Positions 37,804 to 48,583 of a stretch of DNA of 64,000 nt are shown piece by piece; the first letter of the stretch is position 1, and each line of letters begins with the position of its first letter. Position numbers and translations under genes: made by a program. This stretch comes from Pardosa pseudoannulata. Its lineage: Eukaryota; Arthropoda; Arachnida; Araneae; Lycosidae. The stretch spans positions 109,685,354-109,749,353 of the forward strand of contig CM063503.1 of the NCBI GenBank assembly GCA_032207245.1, in the 5' to 3' direction. The notes under the pieces were generated by a model. That model did no database searches. It saw only the letters and a program-made list of their open reading frames with translations, and was not told the DNA's origin.

Positions 37804-40152
37804 AAAGAATATGAAACATTATCAACATAGTATATTGTGTGTAGATTTTAATACAAATTTTAATAAGCAATCTTGAGAAAAGTATATATTTCTATTATAT
37901 AATATTCTATATTATATCAAAATTAACACTTCATTTACACATTAATACATTAAATGCTTATGGCATTTTTGATAGGAATAATCAAAAAGGGGTGTTAAAT
38001 AGATTGCCTCAAAAATGTCTTTATTCAGTCAGATATCAGATATCAAAAATGTTTTTATTAGGTCAAATTTTATAAATCAGAAATGCCACATAAAATTCAA
38101 AAGTTAATGTGATAAAAGTATATTCATTTTTAAAACTAATCGTTTAACAACAACTGACAATAATCTTACTTAAATTATTGAAAATTAAATTACTGAACAT
38201 CCCATTACACTTATTTTTTACCTACTTTGCTGTATAAATGATGAAATAATTTTCATTCTTTGATTTGCTAAATAGCTTGGAGAAACAAAAGTACTCAAAT
38301 TTCTACTGCCTGTGGAATTAGGACTAAATGAAATTTAATGCTACTAGCTAAATTGCCTTTCTATATTCCGTTTATCTCACATTGTTTCTCTAACTGTTTA
38401 GTGTGAAGAAAGTAATCTAAACGCTTACGAAAAATTCTTGCGATACTAAACAGTCCCCTAGAGAGTAATATCAAAACCTCTGTCAATGAAAACCAAATAA
38501 ATTCTATATTCTTTTATTGCGTTATCCTCTTTAATAATGTTATATAGTATGTCATCACCTGCGAAGTATTTTTCAAGAATCTTTTTTGTACAATCTTTAA
38601 CACTGGCATCAATTCTAATCTTAAATTGAGTCAGTAATGCATTTTTGTTCAAAAACATAGAAAATGCACTAAACGCAGTACTTTTCAAAAAAAATGGTTT
38701 TGCCCCCAGCCATTAACATTAATTTGTGGAAACAATCATAAATAAAAGGAAATTTTAAAAGCATTTTTATTCTCTAGTAAAGGTATACACTCAAGAAAAA
38801 GATAAAGCTCGAAGCGGTTTAAAAGATCTCAAATTTTTAAGAGAAATCCTGATTTATCTTTAGCACATTTTTTCCTGTTTATGTAAAAGTTCTCATAATT
38901 ATAAAATATATTTATTAATACACACATAAAAGAAATTTTTTCAGAGAATTGAGGTGAGTGATTATTTTAACAGATCAAAATTGAAGTCTTTTTAGAGATA
39001 AATAACTTTTAAAAAAGGGAAAATCTCTTAAAGATGTCACTGAACTTTTGGATCAAATTTTTAACTTTGTATTAAGTATATATTTGTTTAGAAATATAAT
39101 GTGCTATAAACAAAATAACTTAGTATTATTAAAATTTCAATAATACTGTGTTAATTTCAGATTATTTAATAATTCATATGAAGCTTAAATGATAGCTCCA
39201 TTTGCATTCCATTTACCCAGAATGTATCATTCCTATTTAACCTTTATACCTTTTTAAACCTTTTAGTCATTTGAGTAAAACTACTTGGCTACTGTAAACA
39301 TTCACGAGAATGAACAAAAAAAATATCCAAAATATCCACTTATTCTGTAGAAAGCAGCTGTAATAACAATTTTAAGTACAGAATTGAAAGGTTTTCTGTT
39401 TTGAATCATAATATTTTGAAGTAACTTTTATTTTATATTAACATGAAATGTAGTAGTTAAAAATCAAAGGTATATGACAGATGATGTGTACTTTGAGAGT
39501 TTCGAAAGATTCATAGCATTTTAAACTTTGATTAGAAAAAAAACATTTAACATTTTTTCAAAAAATTTGTTTTGCAAAGTTGTTAGCAAATATTACTGAA
39601 GGCTGTAGAAAAAATCATTTTTATTAGGAAGGTGGATATTTGTTTAATATACCTTTTAGTTTCTTTAATTTATCAAAATTCAACTAGTTAGAAATATAAA
39701 AATTTCATTTGCATTTTAATTAAATTGCTGATAAACTTGTTCTCTCTAACAATTTTGGACAAGATTTATTTGAGTATTTGTAAGAAATTTGTGAATAAGT
39801 TTAAAATGACAGGTACTCCTGTTAAAAAGTGTGTAATAGAAAAAAAAACATGAAAAACATTGTCGAAGAATTATAAAATCTTAAATTATTTTGAATTAAT
39901 GGTATTTCGCTTAAATACAAATCAATGCCAAGTTTTACTTCTGAATAATGACTAAGATTACATTAAAAATTCAGGCTTTTATATAATATAAAACGTACTA
40001 GAAGAATGATTTTAAAAATGTTCAATGTTTTATTTTTCATAAATCAGTCATTTTATTCAAAACCTGTTTTGTTGTGTATTTTATGCAAGTATATCTTATT
40101 AACAATATATTTAATACTCTTAAAGATGAAAATTAAAAACAAACAAAAAGTT
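37804..40152. other. AT-rich intergenic DNA with one odd open frame
   Basis: The minus frame 38688-38458 (76 codons) has a mixed composition (FKIRIDASVKDCTKKILEKY, then FAGDDILYNIIKED) that looks more protein-like than its neighbours. It starts at TTG and no family is recognised. The rest is AT-rich without features. Confidence 0.35.
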
Positions 40153-40326
40153 TGGTATGGAGCACAACAGTCTACTCTTTTGCAACACGAAGGCTACTGA
40201 GGCCAGAACCTACTGCTTCAAGATAATTCCGAACAATTACGAAGATCTATGCCATGGTAAGATTCAAACCCATGAACTCTAGTACCGAAGATCAGCGTCC
40301 TAATTACTCGGCCATTGTTCGGCTAA
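40153..40326 (-). mobile_element. tRNA-derived SINE, diverged
   Basis: Same family as 20741 by its colinear body and head. Minus-strand box B reads GGTTTGAATC (one change), and the box A region reads TGGCCGAGTAATT. The tail end is GTGCTCCATACCAAAC. No clear target duplication. Confidence 0.78.
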
Positions 40327-40341
40327 ACAGAATTGGGGAGA

Positions 40342-40406
40342 GTTGGTAGGTTGAATGTTGTTTTACGGCACTGATTCCTCCTGATACATATTGTGCCGAA
40401 CAAATA
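40342..40406 (-). mobile_element. 65-bp LINE 3' stub
   Basis: Only the tail (GTTGGTAGGTTG) and the terminal hairpin are present. The hairpin arms read CGGCAC (40365) and GTGCCG (40393), a compensatory variant of the usual TGGCAC/GTGCCA. Flanked by AGAATTGGGGAGA (40329-40341) and AGAATTAGGGAGA (40407-40419), a 13-bp target duplication with one change. Confidence 0.85.
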
Positions 40407-40562
40407 AGAATTAGGGAGACTAATATACATCTAAATGCATATTATAGTATAATTTTAAAGAAACACTTAGAATATATACATTATAATGCTCCTCAAAATA
40501 TAGGAAAAAAATTGTGCCAAATACAGTTGATTCATTCATTTTCAATATTTCGTATATGAGAA

Positions 40563-40918
40563 GTTGGTTGGCTGGATGGTTGACGTTTAATGGTGCAAGG
40601 TCTAGAAAAGGATAAGCTGTGCCAAACAAAAGACCAAAAAAACAAAACGACAGTACTTAAAAGCCACAATAGTAGATAGTAAAACTGAAAAAGTTAAGAC
40701 AAAAGTAAAAATAATAAACAAGGTAAAGATTCCCACCAAAATATAAAATGTCACAATAAGTTAAAAACGACTATACGCATTAGGAAAACAAACAGCTTTA
40801 TGTGAGGAGTTTCACCTCACAGTTCTTTCAGATTAGGGTAAAATGATTTAATATATTAGAAAAACCTATAAAAACAGTACGTGAAGTTAAAATATGATAA
40901 ACAGTAAGAATGAGTGAA
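40563..40918 (-). mobile_element. LINE 3' end, subfamily D
   Basis: GTTGGTTGGCTGGATGGTTG tail at 40563, hairpin strand TGGTGCAAGGTC, partner TGTGCCAAAC at 40619. A GAGGAGTTTCACCTCAC stretch near 40805 is shared with the copy at 56790. Coding is not recognisable, and the right end is approximate. Confidence 0.7.
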
Positions 40919-41240
40919 TGAGTGTTTTTAGGTTAATTGTACAAAGTCCAAAGAAGTACATGATGCGACAAAAAATGGTAAAATTTGATATATGATGTAT
41001 AAGATAAAGCGTTAAATAGAAAGAAAACAAATTTTGCATGAAATGTACGCAACAGTAAGAGTGGTAATACTCTGCCCTGGCCTAAGCCATCCAGATCATG
41101 TAAGCAACAGTAAAGCGTATGCTTAAGAAAAAAAGTAAAATCTTTAAAAAGAAAGCAATGAGTACGACCAGTGTAAGCAAAAATGAATAACAACGTATGT
41201 AATATAAAAGTGACAGTGATAAAATTCATAAGCAAGAATA
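40919..41240 (-). mobile_element. decayed LINE 3' end
   Basis: AGGTTAATTGTACAAAGTCC (40930) to GATGCGACAAAAAATGG is a mutated form of the family's tail-plus-hairpin block (compare TTTAATGGTGCAAGGTCC and TGTGCCAAACAAAAG). The downstream sequence retains only weak similarity to the RNase H-type C-terminus. It abuts the previous copy, so it is probably an insertion of one in the other. Confidence 0.5.
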
Positions 41241-41829
41241 AAAGTGAAGATATTAAAAATGCAAATGTTGTGAAACAGTAAAAAAAGTAACTGATTTTTA
41301 ATTATAATAGTGTTTCTCAAAATTTAAAGAACTAAGGGATACATATAGTTGTAATGAATTATCTAACATTCATAAATTAATTTTAATAATGTCATTACAG
41401 GCGACTTGAAATTCGTTAATAACACTGATTTGCATCTTGTTATGAAACAAGGAACTGGTTTCCATACTAGTAGTTTCTATGATAGAAATAAAGGTTTAAC
41501 ATTGGATTTGATTCATTCCTAAATAAAATAGATATTAAATAGTTTTTCTACATTCGCGTTTAATCAGTGAAGGAATGTTTCCACTGATCATTTTAAGCAT
41601 TATATTTTTTAAGTAGGAATCTTGTCTAGTTTTGTCCCTTTTCTAAGTAAAACCCTATATAGTTGAAATACGAAATAATTTTGTTTTATCCTAGTAGATA
41701 AAGTGGCTCTAAACTTCGATGTAACGAGTTAAAACAATATGATTTCCTAAAGAGTTTATATGATAAAGACATTTATTGTCGAGTTAATACTTCTCAGTAA
41801 CATCTTAAAAATAATCTCAGCGAACGCGC
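41241..41829. other. AT-rich interval, possibly part of a retroelement
   Basis: Around 41400-41600 a decayed frame reads GDLKFVNNTDLHLVMKQGTG and further on STDHFKHYIF. It could be the upstream part of the Penelope-like remnant or of another retroelement, but this is too weak to assign. Confidence 0.3.
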
Positions 41830-42730
41830 AGGTCTTGTAATCAAAGATGTTAAGTTTCCTTACTTAGTCATAGTACCCAAGTTTCATACACATCCTTTAA
41901 AACTTCGTCCAGTTACAATAGACTACAACACTTATCTTATGCAAGCTAATGAAAAACTTAAGTATTTTGAATCGTGTGTATAACAAAATTGTTACATAAA
42001 AAAGATTGTTGTTACATAGTGGAAAATAGTTTTGATATTGTTAACAAGCTTAAACTTTATGATAACCTATTTAATTTTTGCAGTTTTGATTTTACTGAAC
42101 TTTTTAATTCATCAACATCTAGGATTTATTTGACATTATTTTAAGTTTCTTTGATAGATATGATCTATTAGAGTTTATTACTTTTACCAAATATAAATCT
42201 TTGTTAAATTTGGTGCTAAATGAAACGTATTTGTATAATGGTACGGAGTCTTTTAGACAAATACACGGCAGTTCAATGGGCGATGGTTGTTCATCAATTT
42301 TAGCAGATTTATACATCCATACTTTTGAAATGGACAGCCCACTAATAAATGAAGTATTTTTTAGATATGTTGATATTTTGATCAGTTTTTTCATTGATGA
42401 GAGGTTGTCACTAATTTTATGCTGATGGCTTGGAACTTATTGAAACGAATAAAAATGATGATGGAAGTTTAATTTTTTAAATGCAAGATTAAATATTATT
42501 AATTGTACTGTTCAATATAATTTATTTGATGAACGTCAGTTATTTAAAATTAACCTCGTTGCTTCATGGAATACATGTTTACATCGTAACATTAAACGTA
42601 ACATAATTAACTTTTTGGTTAGATGCAATAGATTAAATAGTGACGTTGATGTAATGAATAGATGTATAATACAATTTATAAAACAGGCTCATAATAGTGT
42701 GTTTCTAACAGGTTTTTGTAAAATATTTTT
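41830..42730 (+). pseudogene. Penelope-like retroelement RT remnant
   Basis: In a frame broken by stops and indels, the plus strand reads VPKFHTHPLKLRPVTIDYNT (41876; compare PKLHK-P---RPI). FDFTELFNS follows near 42085, the DF--LYTSIP position. The continuous piece 42201-42420 contains QIHGSSMGDGCSSILADLYI and FFRYVDIL, one residue short of the RYVDDI catalytic motif of Penelope-type RTs. Downstream is HRNIKRNIINFLVRCNRLNS at about 42590. No GIY-YIG endonuclease was found. Penelope-like is the best fit because of the MG---S-ILAD--- signature. Non-functional. Confidence 0.7.
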
Positions 42731-43468
42731 AAATATATTTTTTTCATTTTAACTGTAACCGTATGCCGTAATAGATTTAATCTTAATTTTTAAGTATTAT
42801 TTAACAGTATGTGGCTATTCCAGATTTTGTATATTGTGGCAATCATTGCTTTGGTTTAGCTTTAAGTTTCTTTACTGGCTTTCCAATTTTTATTATTTTA
42901 TTTTTACCTTTTTACGTTTTTTAACATTAGTTTTCTATTTTGTATACAGTATTAGATATCGTATAATGTTTCCGACTCCTGGAAGAGTTATTGCACATAA
43001 AAACCGGTTTTAACCAGAGTGGGTTTATTAACTGCCCCAGTCATTTCGAAACATTTCACTGGTTGTTTTTAGTCCATTTTCTTAGTGATTCTATGTTTTC
43101 GTTCTTTATTTTTTATTAGTATGTTATACTTTTAAATATCTTGCACCATAGTGTATTCACGTATTTCATGTTTTATACTTATTTTTTAATTACTTATGTT
43201 AGGATAATTAACACACATATATATTGTTTATTGAATTTTAAAACAAATCAATGAAAAAGAATAATTTAAAGAGTACGTGGTCAATATAATCAAAATGGAA
43301 TTCAGGTTTTATATTAGCATATATCGTTTAATATTATAATTTTATAGAGGTTAGTTTCGATTAGATTTTCAACGTCATCGAACAAAATAGCACCTAATTT
43401 CAAAATTCTTTAAATTATTTTCCAGCCAACCGAATATGAGCAGTAAGAGATAGTAATTAATCTACTGA
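42731..43468. other. AT-rich intergenic DNA
   Basis: May contain the 3' part of the Penelope-like remnant. A GC-richer patch around 42965-43060 has no open frame. No ribozyme core (CTGATGA with GAAA) was seen. Confidence 0.4.
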
Positions 43469-43629
43469 CTACAAGAGGCACATGAAGATCCGAGATACCT
43501 CGAATATCATGTAACAAGTAGAACACTTAATTATCTAAAAGCGAGGACTGATTTACCAGATGTGGTGACAGACCTCCTTATTCATACTCCAATGTCAAGG
43601 AAGTTTATCTTTCATCTAGCATACGAATG
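43469..43629 (+). CDS. exon-like segment 1, unidentified protein
   Basis: A frame open after a TGA at 43466 reads QEAHEDPRYLEYHVTSRTLN, then a leucine-rich stretch, then DLLIHTPMSRKFIFHLAYE. Composition is well balanced and less AT-driven than anything nearby. It ends at a GT (43630-43631) that could be a splice donor (GAATG/GTACAG); otherwise the frame stops at 43646. There is no clean acceptor: an AG at 43439 is followed by an in-frame stop. A part of a real gene or a gene fossil. I do not recognise the family. Confidence 0.3.
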
Positions 43630-43734
43630 GTACAGAACATATCTTTAAAATAATTTCTCACTCATTCTGTAAATCATATAAACTGCTCAACTATACATAT
43701 TTATGCATACATTTAAAATATTAATTTATTTTAG

Positions 43735-43848
43735 CTGCAAGGATTCCTTCATGAAATATATAATTGTTTAAAAGTTATGGAAGTACATCTTGAACATATC
43801 TGGAAATTGAATTCCCGAAGTATAACACTGCAGAGGAAATATTGGTGA
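43735..43848 (+). CDS. exon-like segment 2, unidentified
   Basis: Preceded by a good acceptor-like TTTATTTTAG (43725-43734). The frame LQGFLHEIYNCLKVMEVHLE, then HIWKLNSRSITLQ, stays open to a TGA at 43846. Its phase does not match segment 1 if the GT at 43630 is used: joining them would change frame and stop early. So the link between the two is doubtful. Confidence 0.2.
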   Translation: MQGFLHEIYNCLKVMEVHLEHIWKLNSRSITLQRKYW

Positions 43849-44039
43849 TAGCTAAAATTTTATTAATTCATTTTAAAAAATATAGATAGTCCTATCAACA
43901 GAACAATAAGAAAATAAAAAGTTGAAATAATATGTGTTATAAATAATCTTTATCATTAAGAAATACTTTTCATGTTAAGCTGAACTATCACTTCCCTTTA
44001 AAAATCCATGAAGGTGAATTTTGTAGACATTTTTAGCAG

Positions 44040-44126
44040 TTAGAAGGTTCCCGGCGTTTAAAGTCAACAAGACATCGACCAGAGAAAGTGAAAGCCTATA
44101 CATTCATGATAAACACATTTTTGTAA
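44040..44126 (+). CDS. exon-like segment 3, basic peptide
   Basis: Follows an acceptor-like TTTTTAGCAG (44030-44039) and reads LEGSRRLKSTRHRPEKVKAY before AT-rich sequence and a TAA at 44124. The first 60 bases are distinctly GC-richer than the surroundings. It could be a terminal exon; no function can be given. Confidence 0.2.
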   Translation, partial: LEGSRRLKSTRHRPEKVKAYTFMINTFL

Positions 44127-44565
44127 TCAATCAATTATCTTATTTCAATAAAATCTATTTTATTGTATATTTTTGGCTTAAAACTTAAGTTATATTTTCG
44201 ATCGGCTTACATGGTTTTGCTTGGTTGATGTAATTGCAATATGTACATTATTTCTCCTACATTATATTTCTGACCATTGTTTATTAATGTTTGTCAGAAA
44301 TATGGGTGCATTTTTCTATATCATTAAATATTTTGCCAAGTTACAGAGTGTCCAATACAAAGAAACAATGAAAAAATATAAAGCTTTGAACAAATTTAGA
44401 TAATTTTATATAAAATGTATTTAAAATAATTGAATTTCAGTAACCAGTTATGTTTTTACATAAGTTGTAAATACACAATTATAAAAATTTAGTTCCTAAA
44501 TGGTAAACTGACTCTTACATTATCGTAATAAGCTTAAATTATTGGGATACACTTATTTTATATCA
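44127..44565. other. AT-rich intergenic DNA
   Basis: No element or coding similarity. A 60-codon frame at 44221-44403 begins at TTG and is AT-driven. Confidence 0.5.
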
Positions 44566-46565
44566 TTAAAACCCGTTTTATCCCAATTTATTTATTTTCT
44601 TTAGATTTGAGTAGAATCATGTTTTCTAAAGTTAGTTCAACCTAAACAAACTAAATAAAATTTGAAAAAAATATATATTTCATATAAGAAATCTGATCCG
44701 TCCTCTAAATAGGACACTGGGATAAAGGGGATAAAATTTGCACTTACATGTTTTCCTGTTTTCTTCAAAGATAAAAAGTGATTTCCGAGTACAAAATTTT
44801 ACTTTGAATATTAATATCTTATTTACAAAATAGTTCAATTTTCAGTTGAATTTCCCTTTAATATTCGTGGAAATGTTCCAAACCAAGCCTGACGAAGTGT
44901 TTTGTCACATTTCCCACAGTATGTTTTGGGTCTTCCTTTGCAGTCCTCTCTTTGACAATGGAGCTGTTTTTCTCGCTTTAGTAAAAAATGGCCAACACTC
45001 TCTTTTCAGACATCTCCTTTTGCACCAGAAGGTACAGTCGAGATCCTAGGTCCACCTCTTGTTCTTATCACAGATGTTTTTGATAAACTGTTGTTACAAC
45101 TCTTCGGAACTCCTTCAAGTTTAGGGCTTCATTTTTGTTGAGAGTTTTGTGAATTATCCATGCGTTTACCATAGCCATATTCAATGAATGTATAAAAAGT
45201 AGCCAGTACTACTTTTTCCCACGAATTTTAATGGACTGGTTGGCTGGACAATAAATTCCAGCCAACCAGTCGTGGTGACCCACATCGCCCATATGTTTGT
45301 TGTAAGAATTTATCAAATTGGGCATCTTCACGTTAACTTGAAGTGTCCAAATCTCATAAAATTCTTATTGAGTATGACAAACAAAGGTTTTACTTTGAAG
45401 GATAGATCCTGGGCATGCTGAATACAGTTCCATTGTCTACAAAGTGTAAATAAGATTTCTACTTTTGGAAGCGGTTTCTTGATGTGGCATTTTCCCCCAG
45501 GGTAATGTCAAGGTCTTCGGCATCTGACCAGTAGTCCCGTTCACAGGTATTTGAATGATAACCAGTTAAAAGCAAAATTCCTACAAAAACATGTATTTCA
45601 TCAGCAGTGGTAAATAAATCATGTTCATTTTTTACATCTGTTGCATATCTCACAGTTTCTTTTACAATGAGATCATAAACTTCACTGGAATAAAACTGCT
45701 CAAAAAAATTTGATGGAGTTTTGTCTTTCAGTGCAGTTTCCATTTGCTTGAGAAAGTCACTTGCAGTTGATTCAGCCTGTATTTTCCCTTTTGTGTATTG
45801 CGGTGACTTATTTTTTATCCAAAAAAAACTGAAGTCGTTTAGCCCTTTTTTTTTGTTTGTTGTCGAAACACTAGAGATTGTGGATGGTTCAGACTCGAAA
45901 GTATCTCCAGTTCTAACCTCCATAGACCCAGGAACAACTTTTATAATAATATCACCAGGGCATTCTCATTCCTTTCATCTCCGTCAGTTAGTTCACTAGC
46001 ATCTGATGGTAACACAGCAATTTCAATGTCGCTCTCATCTGAATATAAACTATTTAATAAATGAAATGCTTCCTCTAACTTCAGAAACCTTTGTACTGAC
46101 ATAACTCAGCAGGAGTAAAACACTAGAAGGGAAACTATTTTTTTTTACTCTTACTCAGAAAGGGAGAAAGAATGCGTCAATTGCATACGTATCGTCCTAT
46201 TTAGAGGACAGTTAAAAAATAATGAGCTAGAACCTACCTAAGAATAATATAACTCTACTTTACCACCAAGATGATAACAGAAGAGTACTATCACATAAAA
46301 AATGCCCAGTGAAATGTCCAAATTAAACTGAAAAAGAATTATGCAACCACAAAGATATGGTACAAAGAACGCCCACTAATGTGAGGAATAGACAAAATGC
46401 CCAGGGGAAGGGGGAGGGGGCGAGAGCCATAACTTATGCTAGCAGAAGCTAATACATACCCCTTCATGTTCCAACTTACAAAATATTCGCAACAAACAAA
46501 TAATGATTTCCACGTGATATTTTTCAGCTGTCCTCTAAATAGGACACTGGGATAAAATGGGTTAA
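44566..46565 (-). mobile_element. piggyBac element, 2.0 kb, with TIRs and TTAA
   Basis: Left end TTAA (44566-44569), two extra As, then CCCGTTTTATCCCA (44572-44585). The right end read inward is TTAA (46565-46562) then CCCATTTTATCCCA (46561-46548). The 14-bp inverted ends match at 13 positions. A 16-bp near-palindrome GTCCTCTAAATAGGAC occurs at 44700-44715 and 46530-46545, and inverted at 46194-46209. The first two are embedded in an identical 27-bp direct repeat. The element encodes a decayed transposase on the minus strand. Confidence 0.88.
44840..46102 (-). pseudogene. piggyBac transposase, catalytic core deleted
   Basis: Remnant of a PGBD-like transposase (DDE_Tnp_1_7 type, cut-and-paste at TTAA). 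A Met at 46102 starts an acidic N-terminus (FLKLEEAFHLLNSLYSDESD). A frameshift near 45965 leads to IIIKVVPGSMEVRTGDTFES. The frame 45923-45459 then holds the conserved N-terminal domain (TVRYATDVKNEHDLFTTADE, FVGILLLTGYH, RDYWS). Past another indel come YLHFVDNGTVFSMPRIYP and KPLFVILNKNFMRFG. The next recognisable part is MPNLINSYNKHMGDVGHHDW, then WYWLLFIHSLNMAMVNAWII, so the segment with the first two catalytic aspartates is gone. The GGVD motif with the third reads GDVG. A Cys-rich end follows (GRPKTYCGKCDKT). Length is about 420 codons against the usual 550-600. Confidence 0.9.
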
Positions 46566-46757
46566 AACCTTAAATCGTTTATATTCTTTCAAAATTTAAA
46601 AATCCGATTTTTCCCATATTTTTAATTTATATTTTTTGAATTACTTCATAATAATCCACATCTAACATTTTTCTTAAGTTATTATAAATTTAAAATAAAA
46701 GTTTTTTAAAGTGTTGGATATGAAATTATGTAGACTTTATAAAACCACTTATCTTCA

Positions 46758-46936
46758 GACCGAACATTGGTAGAATGGTTAGGGTGTTGGTCTTCCGTAC
46801 CGGAGTTCATGGGTTCGTATCCCACTGTGGCATGGATGTTCGTAGAAATTCGGAATCGATTTTAAGCAGTAAGTCCCGGTCTTATCAGTTTTGATGTTGC
46901 AAAAAATAATCCGTAGTGCTCCATATCAAATCAAAA
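46758..46936 (+). mobile_element. tRNA-derived SINE, full length, 9-bp target duplication
   Basis: Plus-strand copy. Box A-like TTGGTAGAATGG (46769), box B-like GGGTTCGTATCCC (46811), then the family body (GGAATCGATTTTAAGCAGT) and the end GTGCTCCATATCAAATC. Perfect direct repeat TATCTTCAG flanks it at 46749-46757 and 46937-46945. Confidence 0.9.
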
Positions 46937-46945
46937 TATCTTCAG

Positions 46946-48387
46946 TAACCTGGTGTGTAATACAGGGAGGTAAAATTTTTTAAAGTATTGTATGCACTTA
47001 AATAATTCTTTAATTTAAATTGTATTTAACAGAAGGTAAATACAATTTTTAGTTAAGCTTTTATACTAATTCAAACATTCAATGAAAATTAAGGCAATTA
47101 ATTATAATGCAATGCACCTCAAGCATTTTTAAAGAGTTTTGTTGGATGTCTGGTTTTATGGAAAGATTTCTATATATATTTTTAATCCACATTTTAAGGA
47201 CATATGTAATAACATTTATACTTAATTTAAGGGTATATTTAAAAGTTGGTAGCTTTAAAATTTGACATTTAAGCATACTTGGGTTCATGTATATCGCTGT
47301 ATCAATTAAGTAAGCTAAGAATTCTTTTCCAAAAATAACTATAATTACAGGCATTATTTAATTCAGCTGTTAAACATATGATGTTTTATTAGTAACAAAA
47401 ATAGTTATATAAAATTTTAAAACTTTTGAGTATTTTGATATATAACCCAAAACAAATTTTTATAAATATAGACCCTTGAATAGAAATACATTTGAAAAAT
47501 AACAATGTTCTTTTGCTGTTATGTCATAAAAAGTCGTTAATACAATTTTTTAAACGACTAAAAAAATATTAAAAATACGTAAATATTGTATTCTTTTGTA
47601 TAAAGTATGCTCCTTTTATTACTTATCCAGAAAAAAATAGAACATAAATATCCAAAGACTGATCATCTAAACGTCCGAAGCATATATTTCAATTTTATAC
47701 CAAAAATGTCATAATACACATTTTCTATTCAATAGCTTTCCTTTTTTTAATAAAAAACATTTTTCCTTTTTAATGTCATTTTTTATAAACATTTTAGAAT
47801 TTAATCTGGCAAGTACATACATATTTTAGATCCACATAGGAAAAAAAGTTCAGTTAATATCGAAATGGAATATTATTTTATATTTGGTTTTGTAAACTCA
47901 TTTTTCAGCCATTTATAAAACTGTCTATTTTTGTTTAACATCGTCTTTTAACTTAATTCAAGATTTTGAAATAAAAATAACTAGAGTCAAAATATTTATT
48001 TCAAACTAAAATTGTGACATTTTTATTATCATTACAGGGTTTTGCCCTTTAAAATAAACTGCACTGAAATTGATTTTTTGTGTGTTTTGTATTAGAAAAG
48101 TGCTACTTTTTGTTCTTTGATGCCATTTGTAAGAAGCAGTATGTTTTAATTTTTTAAAAGAACAAACAATTCTGAAAAGGGCTGAATTTGACAAAAAAAA
48201 ATGCCACTTAATACTTAAGCTAGTAGAAGTACACTTTTATATTTAAGTAATAATTTGCAGTCAAATTTTAATTTTATTATAAGGAAATCTTGTTGCTCTT
48301 ATGTTCAAAATTTAAACAAAATTTTTAAAGAAAGATTTTCAGCCACTCGTTTATGTAAACGTGTGTACATTAACCAAATTCTTTTAT
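46946..48387. other. AT-rich intergenic DNA, nothing recognised
   Basis: Minus frames at 47354-47079 and 48194-48006 are Ile/Lys/Phe-rich translations of AT-rich DNA with no recognisable domain. Confidence 0.5.
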
Positions 48388-48575
48388 TTGGCAGAACGAT
48401 GGCTGACTGGGTTGGACGCTGCATTTCCGCTGCCACTCCGAAATTCGTGGGTTCGAATCCCATAGCTGGAAGGGATGCTAGATGCCATTCTGGATAGGTT
48501 TTAGACAGTAGGTCGTGGTGTCATTATCCTTACCTTAATAAAACAATAGATCTTACAGCTCCAAACAAAAAAATG
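48388..48575 (+). mobile_element. tRNA-derived SINE, diverged copy
   Basis: Box B is a perfect GGGTTCGAATCCC (48449-48461). The head reads GATGGCTGACTGGGTTGG, and the body (GGTTTTAGACAGTAGGTC) aligns with the other SINEs. The end ACAGCTCCAAAC keeps the CTCCAAAC terminus. The candidate target duplication is TCTTTTAT at 48380-48387 and 48576-48583. It is the most diverged family member here. Confidence 0.8.
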
Positions 48576-48583
48576 TCTTTTAT

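Noticed and set aside
38458..38688. Host exon on the minus strand
   Set aside because: Composition is protein-like, but there is no start, no convincing splice sites and no recognised family; kept only as a note.
48388..48470. tRNA gene at the perfect box B (GGGTTCGAATCCC)
   Set aside because: The downstream sequence aligns with the SINE family body and ends in its tail, and no complete cloverleaf is seen.
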